Positions 41,499 through 48,996 of a stretch of DNA of 62,272 nucleotides are shown one piece after another (position 1 is the stretch's first letter; each line of letters starts with the position of its first letter). The DNA is from Rhizobium sp. (GTDB lineage: Bacteria; Pseudomonadota; Alphaproteobacteria; Rhizobiales; Rhizobiaceae), in assembly GCA_003527225.1 (NCBI GenBank), contig DPXQ01000141.1, positions 1 through 62,272 on the forward strand. The letters run 5' to 3'. Below the pieces are notes generated by a model. It did no database searches. It was given only the letters and a program-made list of their open reading frames with translations, and was not told where the DNA came from. The position numbers were made by a program, and so were the translations under genes.

Positions 41499-42302
41499 AT
41501 GAGTGTCGAAGCGCTCATCATTCATCTGACGCGGGCCGAGAAAAGACGGGCGCATGTCGATCACCTGCTGGCATCGCTTCCACTCGACGCGAGTATCGTC
41601 GATGCCGTCGACGGCCGTGCACTATGCGATACCGATGTGGCGTCATTCTACAGCCCGCGGCTGCACAGGCCGATCTATCCGTTTGCGCTCAGCCGGAACG
41701 AAGTGGCGTGCTTCCTCTCGCATCGCAAGGCATGGCAGACGATTCTGGACCGAAATCTGGAAGCCGCATTGATCATGGAAGACGACGCCGCGCCGACGGC
41801 GTCCTTCGCTTCCAGCTTGGCTTTGGGACTGAGCCACATCGGAACAGCCGGTTTCATCCGCTTTCCGTTCCGCGAGGGACGAGAGCGCGGTCGTGTCATA
41901 GCGGAAGTTGACGGTGTATCGTTGATCGAGCCCGTCTGCGTGGGTCTGGGCATGGTGGCTCAACTCGTCAGTCGGACAACTGCGATCCAGCTTCTCAGGG
42001 CTACCGAGCGGATTGATCGTCCGGTCGATACCCTCCTGCAAATGCCGTGGGTGACAGGGGTCGTTCCACGATCCGTTGTGCCGGGCGCCATTTCCGAGAT
42101 TTCTCCCGCATTGGGGGGCACGACGCTGCCAAAGAACCTGGGTTTGCTTGCCAAATTGAAGCGTGAAGGGCTGCGCCCGGTCTACCGGATGAAAATCTCG
42201 ATCAGGTCGAGACTGGCGAAAGCCACAGGGTGGCGCGGGGCTTTCATCGAGGAGCAGGGAGTACCCCCGATCGCCGGGGGCCAACTGCCTGACGCGCCAT
42301 GA
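41499..42302 (+). CDS. Glycosyltransferase family 25 (LPS-type) protein
   Basis: 267-aa protein of the GT25 (LPS beta-1,4-galactosyltransferase-like) family. The N-terminal strand-helix VEALIIHLTRAEKRRAHVDHLLASLPLDASIVDAVDGRAL is typical, followed by LSRNEVACFLSHRKAWQTIL and the nucleotide-sugar/metal motif LIMEDDAAPT. No signal peptide. The C-terminal part (from about 195) is basic and may contact membranes. The ribosome-binding site is weak. The stop overlaps the next gene's ATG (ATGA), so transfer and deacetylation of a sugar are probably coupled steps on the same glycan, but acceptor and product are unknown. Confidence 0.88.
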   Translation: MSVEALIIHLTRAEKRRAHVDHLLASLPLDASIVDAVDGRALCDTDVASFYSPRLHRPIYPFALSRNEVACFLSHRKAWQTILDRNLEAALIMEDDAAPTASFASSLALGLSHIGTAGFIRFPFREGRERGRVIAEVDGVSLIEPVCVGLGMVAQLVSRTTAIQLLRATERIDRPVDTLLQMPWVTGVVPRSVVPGAISEISPALGGTTLPKNLGLLAKLKREGLRPVYRMKISIRSRLAKATGWRGAFIEEQGVPPIAGGQLPDAP

Positions 42303-43009
42303 CAAAGGCATCCATTCCGATCCTCATGTACCATCAAATCGGGATTCCGTCGCCGCGCGGCAGCCCGTCCCGCAGTCTCACGGTCGAGCCCGCTGCCTTC
42401 GAACGACACATGCTGTGGCTGAAACGGCTCGGATACCAGGGCCTGTCCATGCGGGACCTTTTGCCCTATCTGCGCGGCGAGAGGAGTGGAAAAGTCATCG
42501 GCATCACCTTCGATGACGGCTACCGCAACGTCCACAAGAATGCCCTGCCGGTGCTCCAGGCATTGGGGTTCACCGCGACCAACTATTTCGTTTCCCGGCA
42601 GATCGGCGGCTCGAATATCTGGGATACGGCCAACGGAATTCCGCATTCGCCCTGCATGTCCAAGGCCGAACTCAGGGAGTGGGCAGCGCTCGGCCACGAA
42701 GTCGGCTCCCACACGCTCGATCATCCACGGCTACCGGCCCTTGCTCCCGACGAAGCGCGCCGTCAGATCGGCGATGCGCGTCGTGAACTCGAGGACATGA
42801 CCGGTCGTGCGGTAGAGGCCTTCTGTTATCCGCATGGCGGTTGCAATGCCGCTGTTCGGACAATGGTGGAAGAAGCGGGATATTCGAACGCGACAACGAT
42901 TGCGCGCGGGCGCGCTCGCGCGGGCGGCGACATGCTGCTGCTTCCCCGCTTCACTGTCCGGCGCGGCGACGGCTGGATGAAAGTCCTCGCCAAGAGTCTC
43001 ATCGGCTAG
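42299..43009 (+). CDS. Polysaccharide deacetylase family protein (NodB domain)
   Basis: 236-aa carbohydrate esterase 4 enzyme that removes N- or O-acetyl groups from glycans. The catalytic pair Asp72-Asp73 is in ITFDDGYRN, and the metal-binding His138 and His142 are in GSHTLDHPRLP. The C-terminal motif region with AFCYPHGGCNAAVRTMVEEAGY matches NodB motif 4. No signal peptide or membrane segment is visible, so it probably acts in the cytoplasm on a lipid-linked or nucleotide-linked sugar. Translationally coupled to the GT25 gene upstream. It is not a nod gene by context. Confidence 0.92.
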   Translation: MTKASIPILMYHQIGIPSPRGSPSRSLTVEPAAFERHMLWLKRLGYQGLSMRDLLPYLRGERSGKVIGITFDDGYRNVHKNALPVLQALGFTATNYFVSRQIGGSNIWDTANGIPHSPCMSKAELREWAALGHEVGSHTLDHPRLPALAPDEARRQIGDARRELEDMTGRAVEAFCYPHGGCNAAVRTMVEEAGYSNATTIARGRARAGGDMLLLPRFTVRRGDGWMKVLAKSLIG

Positions 43010-43119
43010 TTCAAGACCCGGCAATACCATTGTCGGGCTGGGTCCCGGTGAGTGCCGCGCAGACTGTCCGCATGAACATGAAAACCGTCAGGTCGTGAGC
43101 GTCCCGCGCCCGCCGCAGG

Positions 43120-43629
43120 TCAATTTCTGTCCGCTTCAAAGCCGCATCGGCTGGCGATCTGCGCGGCAAGAAAGCGAGCCGCACGCCTCCAGGATTCGGC
43201 GGTGTCGCCCCGATAGGTGATCAAATCGCCGCAAACGGATCGATTGTCTTCAACGTTGAGAACGGAATATTCGACCCATCCGATCAGGGTACTTGTTTTC
43301 CTGATGATGCCGATCACGAGATAGCTTGCTCCGGATTGTTTGGCCATCGTGGAAAGTGCCTCAAAGCCCGGATCTGTGGCTGTGCATTGTGAAGATTGGC
43401 ACGATAGCGACGCAATCGCCGACCCACCTTCAGTCAGTTGTTGGCGCAAATACGCAGAAAATTCGCCGAGCCGTTCCTGATGCTCTCTCGACTGGTCCCT
43501 CGGCTCTCCCGAAGTATTGACAAAATCGAAATTGGCCACCGCAATCACCGGTTTCTCTTCCGCGTGCGCAGCGAAGGAGAACGCGCAGATCGCCAATTGC
43601 ATTAGAAGAATGCTCGCCAGATACCGCAT
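43120..43629 (-). CDS. Secreted DUF2380-like protein
   Basis: 169-aa protein with a Sec signal peptide (about residues 1-24, MRYLASILLMQLAICAFSFAAHA), then EEKPVIAVANFDFVNTSGEPRD, a beginning typical of DUF2380 proteins, and ASYLVIGIIRKTSTLIGWVEYSVLNVEDNRSVC in the second half. It has four mature cysteines (SLSCQSSQC, VCGD and SRCGF), so disulfides are likely. The ATG at 43629 with GGGAG six bases ahead is preferred to the in-frame ATG at 43656, since it puts the signal peptide at the N-terminus. Function unknown; related proteins appear near two-component or quorum genes in some rhizobia. Confidence 0.8.
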   Translation of the reverse strand: MRYLASILLMQLAICAFSFAAHAEEKPVIAVANFDFVNTSGEPRDQSREHQERLGEFSAYLRQQLTEGGSAIASLSCQSSQCTATDPGFEALSTMAKQSGASYLVIGIIRKTSTLIGWVEYSVLNVEDNRSVCGDLITYRGDTAESWRRAARFLAAQIASRCGFEADRN

Positions 43630-43811
43630 AGCCACTCCCGACGGCAGTGTAACCATGCCGAATCCGAGTTACCGGGCCCTGCATTCTCAATAGCACCGAG
43701 GGGAAAAAACAACAAGCTGGAGGGCTTTAGCACAGGCAACGTTCCAGGCGTATACCGGAGCCGCTATACGTTTCCACGCTTGAAGAACCACAAGAATCTG
43801 GGTGGAATATG

Positions 43812-43887
43812 TGGTGAGCGCGCAGGGATTCGAACCCTGGACCTACTGATTAAAAGTCAGTTGCTCTACCGGCTGAGCTACGCGCTC
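43812..43887 (-). tRNA. tRNA-Lys (anticodon TTT)
   Basis: The minus strand reads GAGCGCG-TAGCTCAGCCGGTAGAGCA, an anticodon arm with CTTTTAA (anticodon TTT), then GGTTCGAATCC in the T arm and CGCGCTC-A-CCA at the end. The acceptor stem is 7 perfect pairs, CCA is encoded, and length is 76 nt. All invariant positions (T-A-G-C in the D stem start, TTCGA in the T loop) are intact. Confidence 0.97.
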
Positions 43888-44076
43888 CCGTCGAAGAGCA
43901 AATCGGCTCCCCTGGAAGTGCGCGGAACATATGCAGGTGACCCCCTCCGGTCAACCCGAAAAATCGCGCCGAAAGAGGGGAAATGGCCCAATTGCCGCAG
44001 CGCGCGGAAAGGTGATTGGCAAGTGAGGCGCTCCGGCGTTAGGAAGGGCCGCACTGGACAAGACCGGAGACCATTT

Positions 44077-44826
44077 GTGTCGATTGCCGATATTTCCTTC
44101 CTCACCGCGCTTCTGGCGGGCGCGCTTTCGTTTCTGTCGCCCTGCGTATTGCCGCTCGTGCCGCCCTATCTCTGCTACATGGCCGGGATATCCGTCGAGC
44201 AGTTCCGCGGTGAGGGAGAAAAAAATGCTGGCGCCGGCGCCCGGCGCGCGGTCATGTTCGCGGCAATCGCCTTCACGCTCGGCTTTGCGACCGTCTTCGT
44301 AGCGCTCGGGGCAGGGGCTTCCACCATCGGTGGGCTGTTGCGCCAGCATATCGACCTGCTGGCAAAGATCGGCGGCCTTATCATCATCGTCATGGGGCTG
44401 AATTTCCTCGGCGTCTTCCGCATCGGCCTGCTGTCTGGCGAAATGCGCTTCCAGGGAAGCGGCAAGCCCGCGACGCTTACCGGCGCCTATGTCATGGGCC
44501 TTGCCTTCGCCTTCGGTTGGACGCCGTGCATCGGGCCGGTGCTAGGCGCGATCCTGGGAGTTGCCGCGGCTCGCGAGACGGTGGGCGACGGAGCCCTGCT
44601 GCTCGCCATTTACTCACTCGGTCTCGCCGTTCCCTTCTGGATCGCGGCTGCCTTTTCCGGCGCCTTCATGCGCTTCCTCGGGAGATTCCGTCGTCACCTT
44701 GGCCTCGTGGAGAAGGCCATGGGTGTCCTGCTGATCCTGACCGGCCTTGCATTCATCTTCGGATATGTCAGTAATCTCGCGATCTGGTTCCAACAGACCT
44801 TTCCAATCCTGTCGCAAATCGGCTAA
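44077..44826 (+). CDS. CcdA-family cytochrome c biogenesis/thiol-disulfide transporter
   Basis: 249-aa polytopic membrane protein of the CcdA/DsbD-beta family that carries reducing equivalents from cytoplasmic thioredoxin to periplasmic thiols, needed for cytochrome c maturation. The redox cysteines are Cys23 in FLSPCVLPLVPPYL and Cys151 in GWTPCIGPVLG. About six membrane segments are visible, with a hydrophilic loop near 43-57. The start is GTG at 44077 (CGGAG upstream). The same frame is open back through the tRNA antisense strand, which should not be coding. Confidence 0.93.
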   Translation: MSIADISFLTALLAGALSFLSPCVLPLVPPYLCYMAGISVEQFRGEGEKNAGAGARRAVMFAAIAFTLGFATVFVALGAGASTIGGLLRQHIDLLAKIGGLIIIVMGLNFLGVFRIGLLSGEMRFQGSGKPATLTGAYVMGLAFAFGWTPCIGPVLGAILGVAAARETVGDGALLLAIYSLGLAVPFWIAAAFSGAFMRFLGRFRRHLGLVEKAMGVLLILTGLAFIFGYVSNLAIWFQQTFPILSQIG

Positions 44827-44883
44827 GGCCTGAAGCTGCCGGGCGTCGGGTGCCCTGCGGTCGAAGGGGTTTGAGCCGAACGC

Positions 44884-45846
44884 ATGGCAGACATAGTCGC
44901 ACTCGTACTTCCGTTCTTCGGGCTGATCCTGATCGGCTACATCTCGGGACGCTTGAGCAAGCAGCCTGCCAGCGCGCTCGGCTGGCTGAACTTCTTCGTC
45001 ATCTATGTCTCGTTGCCGGCGCTGTTCTTCAAGCTCGTCTCGCGCACCCCGCTCGCCGAACTGACCCGGATCGATTTCATCGCCGCCGCCCTGGCTGCGA
45101 CCTACACGATCTTTCTGCTGGTGTTCCTGGTCGGCCGGTTTATCCGCCGCAATTCGATTGCTGACTGCACGATCCAGGCGCTGGCCGGTGCCTATGGCAA
45201 TATCGGCTATATGGGGCCGGGCCTGGCGCTGCTGGCTTTCGGTGAGGCCGCCGCCGTGCCGGTGGCACTGATCTTCTGCTTCGAGAACGCGGCCCATTTC
45301 ATGGCCGCCCCGGCGCTGATGGCCTTTGCCGGAGGCGATGAGCGGCCCCGTGCGGCGGTCGCGCTCGATGTCGTCCGCAAGATCGTCTATCACCCTTTCA
45401 TCATTGCAACTGCGATCGGCTTCGTTGCGGCTGCCTTTTCCTTCGAGGCGCCGCTGGCGCTGCAGAGGTTGATCGATTATCTCGCCCAGGCGGCCGCCCC
45501 TTGCGCACTCTTTGCCATGGGGGTGACATTGGCGCTCCGGCCCCTGAAGCGCATCCCGGCCGAGATCGGCTATATCGTGCCGATCAAGCTGCTGCTCCAC
45601 CCGCTGCTCGTCTATGTCGTGCTCGGGCTTGCCGGCAATTTCGATCCGCTCTGGATCTATACGGCGGTGCTGCTCGCCTCGCTGCCGACGGCGACCAATG
45701 TTTTCGTCATCGGCCAGCAATATGGCGTCTGGCAGGAACGTGCCTCGGCGACGATCCTGATCACCACCGTGCTCTCGGTTCTCACCGTCTCGGGGCTGCT
45801 CTATGCGATCACGACCGGCCTGCTGCCGCCGGACCTCTTCCCTTAG
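44884..45846 (+). CDS. AEC family transporter (auxin efflux carrier-like permease)
   Basis: 320-aa integral membrane protein with about ten hydrophobic segments, beginning MADIVALVLPFFGLILIGYISGRL. The internal AYGNIGYMGPGLALLAFG and the C-terminal repeat PTATNVFVIGQQYGVWQERASATILITTVLSVLT are the diagnostic regions of the AEC/PIN family. Bacterial members transport malate, malonate or other small acids; the substrate here is unknown. The 3' end overlaps the convergent UbiH-type gene by 38 bp. Confidence 0.92.
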   Translation: MADIVALVLPFFGLILIGYISGRLSKQPASALGWLNFFVIYVSLPALFFKLVSRTPLAELTRIDFIAAALAATYTIFLLVFLVGRFIRRNSIADCTIQALAGAYGNIGYMGPGLALLAFGEAAAVPVALIFCFENAAHFMAAPALMAFAGGDERPRAAVALDVVRKIVYHPFIIATAIGFVAAAFSFEAPLALQRLIDYLAQAAAPCALFAMGVTLALRPLKRIPAEIGYIVPIKLLLHPLLVYVVLGLAGNFDPLWIYTAVLLASLPTATNVFVIGQQYGVWQERASATILITTVLSVLTVSGLLYAITTGLLPPDLFP

Positions 45847-47044
45847 GCCTCAGTTTTTCCTTGAGGAATGAGGGCAGGGCGCCGAAGCCGCGCCCCGGCT
45901 CGACGCCTTCCCGCATGACCAGATTGCGAAGCGGCGCAAAGCCGGAGAGCAGGTGCAAACCGGCGGCACGCATCATCTGGATTGGCAGGAATCCGGACAG
46001 CAGCGAGCGGTTGAGGATGTCGACGCTTGCCGTGCGGCTGACCACGTCAACGCGGCGGCGGCGGTCGAACTCGTCACCGGCGTCCGGATGGATCGGCCGG
46101 TCCGCCTGGGCGCACAGGATCTCGATCAGGGCCATCACGTCGCGCAGGCTGAGATTGAGCCCCTGGGCGCCGATCGGCGGAAAGGCGTGCGCCGCCTCGC
46201 CGATGAAGGCCGCGCGTCCTTTGCCGAATCGCGATGCGGTCATGCCGGAAAGCGGCCAGGCCTGTACTCCGTCCTCGACTGTCACCTTGCCGAGCATCGA
46301 TTGCATCCGGGTCTCTACTTCCCGGCTCAATTCTTCGGTGGAAAGCGCCAGCAAGCGCTTGGCCTCCTTCGGTTCCACCACCCAGACGAGGCTCGAGCGC
46401 ATTCCCGGCAGCGGCACCTGGGTGAAAGGACCGGATTCTCCGTGAAATTCGGTCGAGACATTGCGGTGCGGCAGGGTGTGGGAGAAGTTCAGGACGACTG
46501 CCGTCTGCGGATAGGACCAGGTTCTCACCCCGACGCCCGCGCTTTCGCGCGTCTTCGATTTGCGCCCGTCTGCGCCGATGACGAAATCGGCGTTGATCAG
46601 TTTGCCACTGTCGAGAGTAATCGAAATGCCATCCCTGCCGACGTCGATCGTGCTTGCGGCTGCGGCAATGCAGGTGATGTTGTCTTCGGCGGCAACCGCC
46701 TTTTCGAGCACCGCAATCAAGGCTTCGTTCGGGATATTGTATCCGAAGGCATCAAGCCCGATTTCCGCACTCCTGAAGGCAACGACGGGCGCGCGCAGCA
46801 GCCTCTTCGTTCCGTCGATGATCTGCATGGTCGAGAGCGCTGCCGCGGACGGGCGGATCTCCTCCCAGAGCCCGAGGCTTTCCATGAAACCGATGGACTG
46901 GTCCATCAGGGCCGTCGTGCGCTGGTCGACCAAATGGCGCGTTGGCGCCACCAGCGCAACCGAACGGCCTTCCCGGGCGAGCGCGAGGGCGGCAATGGAG
47001 CCGGCCAGCCCCGCACCGACCACTGCAATTTCGAAGTTCTTCAT
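45809..47044 (-). CDS. UbiH/UbiF/Coq6 family FAD-dependent hydroxylase
   Basis: 411-aa flavoprotein monooxygenase of the UbiH/Coq6 family, acting on ring hydroxylation in ubiquinone biosynthesis. FAD motif EIAVVGAGLAGSIAALALAREGRSVALVAP, the DG-type motif VIGADGRKSKTRESAGV near 155, and the second FAD motif FIGEAAHAFPPIGAQGLNLSLRDVMALIEIL near 285. Which ring position it hydroxylates cannot be told from sequence; alphaproteobacterial homologues (UbiL, UbiM) differ in regioselectivity. Divergent from pcs, with about 200 bp between. Confidence 0.9.
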   Translation of the reverse strand: MKNFEIAVVGAGLAGSIAALALAREGRSVALVAPTRHLVDQRTTALMDQSIGFMESLGLWEEIRPSAAALSTMQIIDGTKRLLRAPVVAFRSAEIGLDAFGYNIPNEALIAVLEKAVAAEDNITCIAAAASTIDVGRDGISITLDSGKLINADFVIGADGRKSKTRESAGVGVRTWSYPQTAVVLNFSHTLPHRNVSTEFHGESGPFTQVPLPGMRSSLVWVVEPKEAKRLLALSTEELSREVETRMQSMLGKVTVEDGVQAWPLSGMTASRFGKGRAAFIGEAAHAFPPIGAQGLNLSLRDVMALIEILCAQADRPIHPDAGDEFDRRRRVDVVSRTASVDILNRSLLSGFLPIQMMRAAGLHLLSGFAPLRNLVMREGVEPGRGFGALPSFLKEKLRPKGRGPAAAGRS

Positions 47045-47243
47045 GACAGCATTCCGTTTTCTGCTTCGCTTAATCTAGGGCGTTCGCTCGCGCAAATCCA
47101 TGGGCTGAATCGGCGCAGTCGGCAATAGGAATGGCCGCCAGATGCGGTGCCGAAAAATCGTCTCCGCGCTTTTGCGCCGTTGCAAATCGCTCCGATTCGT
47201 CGGATACCCGAAGGTCAAGGCGATGAGGGGATTGTGTCTGAGC

Positions 47244-47972
47244 ATGAAGATTTTCAACTATCGGCGTGTGCCTTATGCCGAAATTCGCGCCTTCTCCGTA
47301 CATATCCTGACTGCCTCCGGTTCATTCCTCGCTTTTCTCGGGGTTGTCGCCGCCGCCGAACGCCGGTTCGTCGACATGTTCTGGTGGCTCGGCCTGGCAC
47401 TTCTGGTCGACGGCATTGATGGCCCGATCGCCCGCAAGGTGCGGGTCAAGGAAGTGCTGCCCCATTGGTCCGGAGATACGCTCGACAACATCATCGACTA
47501 CGTCACCTATGTCCTGCTGCCGGCCTTCGCGCTCTATCAGAGCGGCATGATCGGTGAGCCCTGGTCCTTCGTCGCCGCCGGAATGATCGTCGTCTCGAGC
47601 GCGATCTACTATGCCGACATGGGAATGAAGACGGAGGAATACTTCTTCTCCGGCTTTCCCGTGGTCTGGAACATGATCGTCTTCACGCTCTTCGTCATCG
47701 ATGCGTCGGCCACGACCGCGCTCGCCGTGGTGGTTGTGTCCGTGGCGCTGACCTTCCTGCCGATCCATTTTCTCCACCCGGTTAGGGTCCGGCGGTTGCG
47801 AACCTTGAACATCGTGATTTTCCTGGCCTGGTGTGGCCTTGGAGGCTATGCGCTGCTCCTCCATTTCCACACGCCGCCGTGGCTGGTCGTTTCCTTCGTG
47901 GCCACCGGGATCTACCTTTATTGCATCGGTGCGGTGCTGCAGTTTTTTCCCGCTCTCGGGCGAAAGAGATAG
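47244..47972 (+). CDS. pcs: Phosphatidylcholine synthase
   Basis: Condenses choline with CDP-diacylglycerol to phosphatidylcholine in one step, a pathway typical of plant- and animal-associated Alphaproteobacteria. 242 aa, membrane protein with about 7-8 segments. The modified CDP-alcohol motif is DGIDGPIARK, followed after 12 residues by GDTLDNIIDY, with the three catalytic aspartates. The sequence is very close to Sinorhizobium meliloti Pcs as I remember it (starts MK-FNYRRVPYAEIRAFSVHILTASGSFLAFLG). The ATG at 47244 matches that start; the frame is open for 34 codons upstream, but these are Arg-rich and not conserved. Confidence 0.96.
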   Translation: MKIFNYRRVPYAEIRAFSVHILTASGSFLAFLGVVAAAERRFVDMFWWLGLALLVDGIDGPIARKVRVKEVLPHWSGDTLDNIIDYVTYVLLPAFALYQSGMIGEPWSFVAAGMIVVSSAIYYADMGMKTEEYFFSGFPVVWNMIVFTLFVIDASATTALAVVVVSVALTFLPIHFLHPVRVRRLRTLNIVIFLAWCGLGGYALLLHFHTPPWLVVSFVATGIYLYCIGAVLQFFPALGRKR

Positions 47973-47983
47973 GAGGCTCGATC

Positions 47984-48967
47984 ATGGCAAAAACCCACGC
48001 AATCCTCATCCGCGAACACGGCGGACCGGAGGTGCTCCGCTACGAGGAGATCGAACTTGCCGCACCCGGCGAAGGCGAGGTCCAGATCCGCCATGCCGCC
48101 ATCGGCCTCAATTTCATCGACGTTTATTTCCGCACCGGGCAGTACAAGGCACCGAACGGATTGCCTTTCATTACGGGTAAGGAAGCCGCGGGAACCGTGA
48201 TCTCCGTCGGCCCCGGCGTGACCGACTTCAGGGTCGGTGATCGGGTTGCCTATGCTGGCGCCGACGGTGCTTACAGTGTCGAGCGCAATGTCGAGACGCG
48301 CTATCTCGTCAAGGTGCCGGATGAGATCAGCCTCGAAACGGCCGCCGCGATGATGCTGAAGGGCATGACGGCGGAATATCTCCTGAACCGGACCTATAAG
48401 GTCGGCCCGGAAACGGTGCTGCTGTTCCATGCCGCCGCCGGCGGCGTCGGCCTGATCGCCGGGCAGTGGGCGAAGGCGCTCGGAGCGACGGTGATCGGCA
48501 CGGCCGGCTCGGCCGAGAAGGTCAAGTTGGCCCTTGATCACGGCTATGATCACGTCATCAACTACAGCGAGGAAAATTTCGTCGAGAGGGTCAAGGAGCT
48601 TACAGGCGGCAAGCGTGTGGATGTCGTCTACGACTCCATCGGCAAGGACACCTTCCCGCACTCGCTGGACTGCCTGAAACCGCGCGGCATGTGGGTACTT
48701 TTCGGCCAGTCTTCCGGTCCGGTCGATACGTTCGATATGGGGCTGCTCGCGCAGAAAGGTTCGCTCTATGCGACGAGGCCGTCGCTCTTTGCTTATATCG
48801 CGACGCGCGCCGAACTTGTCGCCTGTGCAAATTCCCTGTTTGATATTGTGCGGAGCAACAAAGTGCGTATCAATATCAACCAGACCTATCCGCTGGCGGA
48901 AGTAGCACGCGCCCATACGGATCTGGAAAACAGAAAAACAACCGGAACGACTTTGCTGATCCCCTGA
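47984..48967 (+). CDS. NADPH:quinone oxidoreductase (zeta-crystallin-like, MDR family)
   Basis: 327-aa zinc-free medium-chain dehydrogenase of the quinone oxidoreductase group. The GroES-like part covers residues 1-120 (HGGPEVLRYEEIELAAPGEGEVQIRHAAIGLNFIDVYFRTG, ITGKEAAGTVISVG). The NADPH motif is LLFHAAAGGVGLIAGQWAKALGATVIGTAGSAEK near 145-180. AGGAGG precedes the ATG at 47984, 11 bp after pcs. Probably reduces quinones or other electrophiles by one electron. Confidence 0.93.
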   Translation: MAKTHAILIREHGGPEVLRYEEIELAAPGEGEVQIRHAAIGLNFIDVYFRTGQYKAPNGLPFITGKEAAGTVISVGPGVTDFRVGDRVAYAGADGAYSVERNVETRYLVKVPDEISLETAAAMMLKGMTAEYLLNRTYKVGPETVLLFHAAAGGVGLIAGQWAKALGATVIGTAGSAEKVKLALDHGYDHVINYSEENFVERVKELTGGKRVDVVYDSIGKDTFPHSLDCLKPRGMWVLFGQSSGPVDTFDMGLLAQKGSLYATRPSLFAYIATRAELVACANSLFDIVRSNKVRININQTYPLAEVARAHTDLENRKTTGTTLLIP

Positions 48968-48996
48968 ACGAGACCTGAAAAAGGCCGGGGGCTCCG

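Noticed and set aside
42299..43009. Deacetylase as nodulation gene nodB
   Set aside because: It has the NodB homology domain, but there is no nodA, nodC, nod box or symbiosis gene nearby; CE4 enzymes are common.
43017..43037. Inverted repeat CCCGGCAAT / ATTGTCGGG after the deacetylase gene as a terminator
   Set aside because: One mismatch and no U-tract; too weak to call as a terminator, though it may form a hairpin.
43812..43887. tRNA-Lys as an integration site for a mobile element
   Set aside because: No integrase, no duplicated tRNA 3' end and no foreign block adjoins it within the window.
43780..44076. Reading frame upstream of the ccdA-like gene, in frame with it and running through the tRNA antisense strand
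   Set aside because: Its translation (AGIRTLDLLIKSQLLYRLSYAL) is the known artefact of reading antisense tRNA-Lys; the GTG at 44077 with CGGAG is the sensible start.
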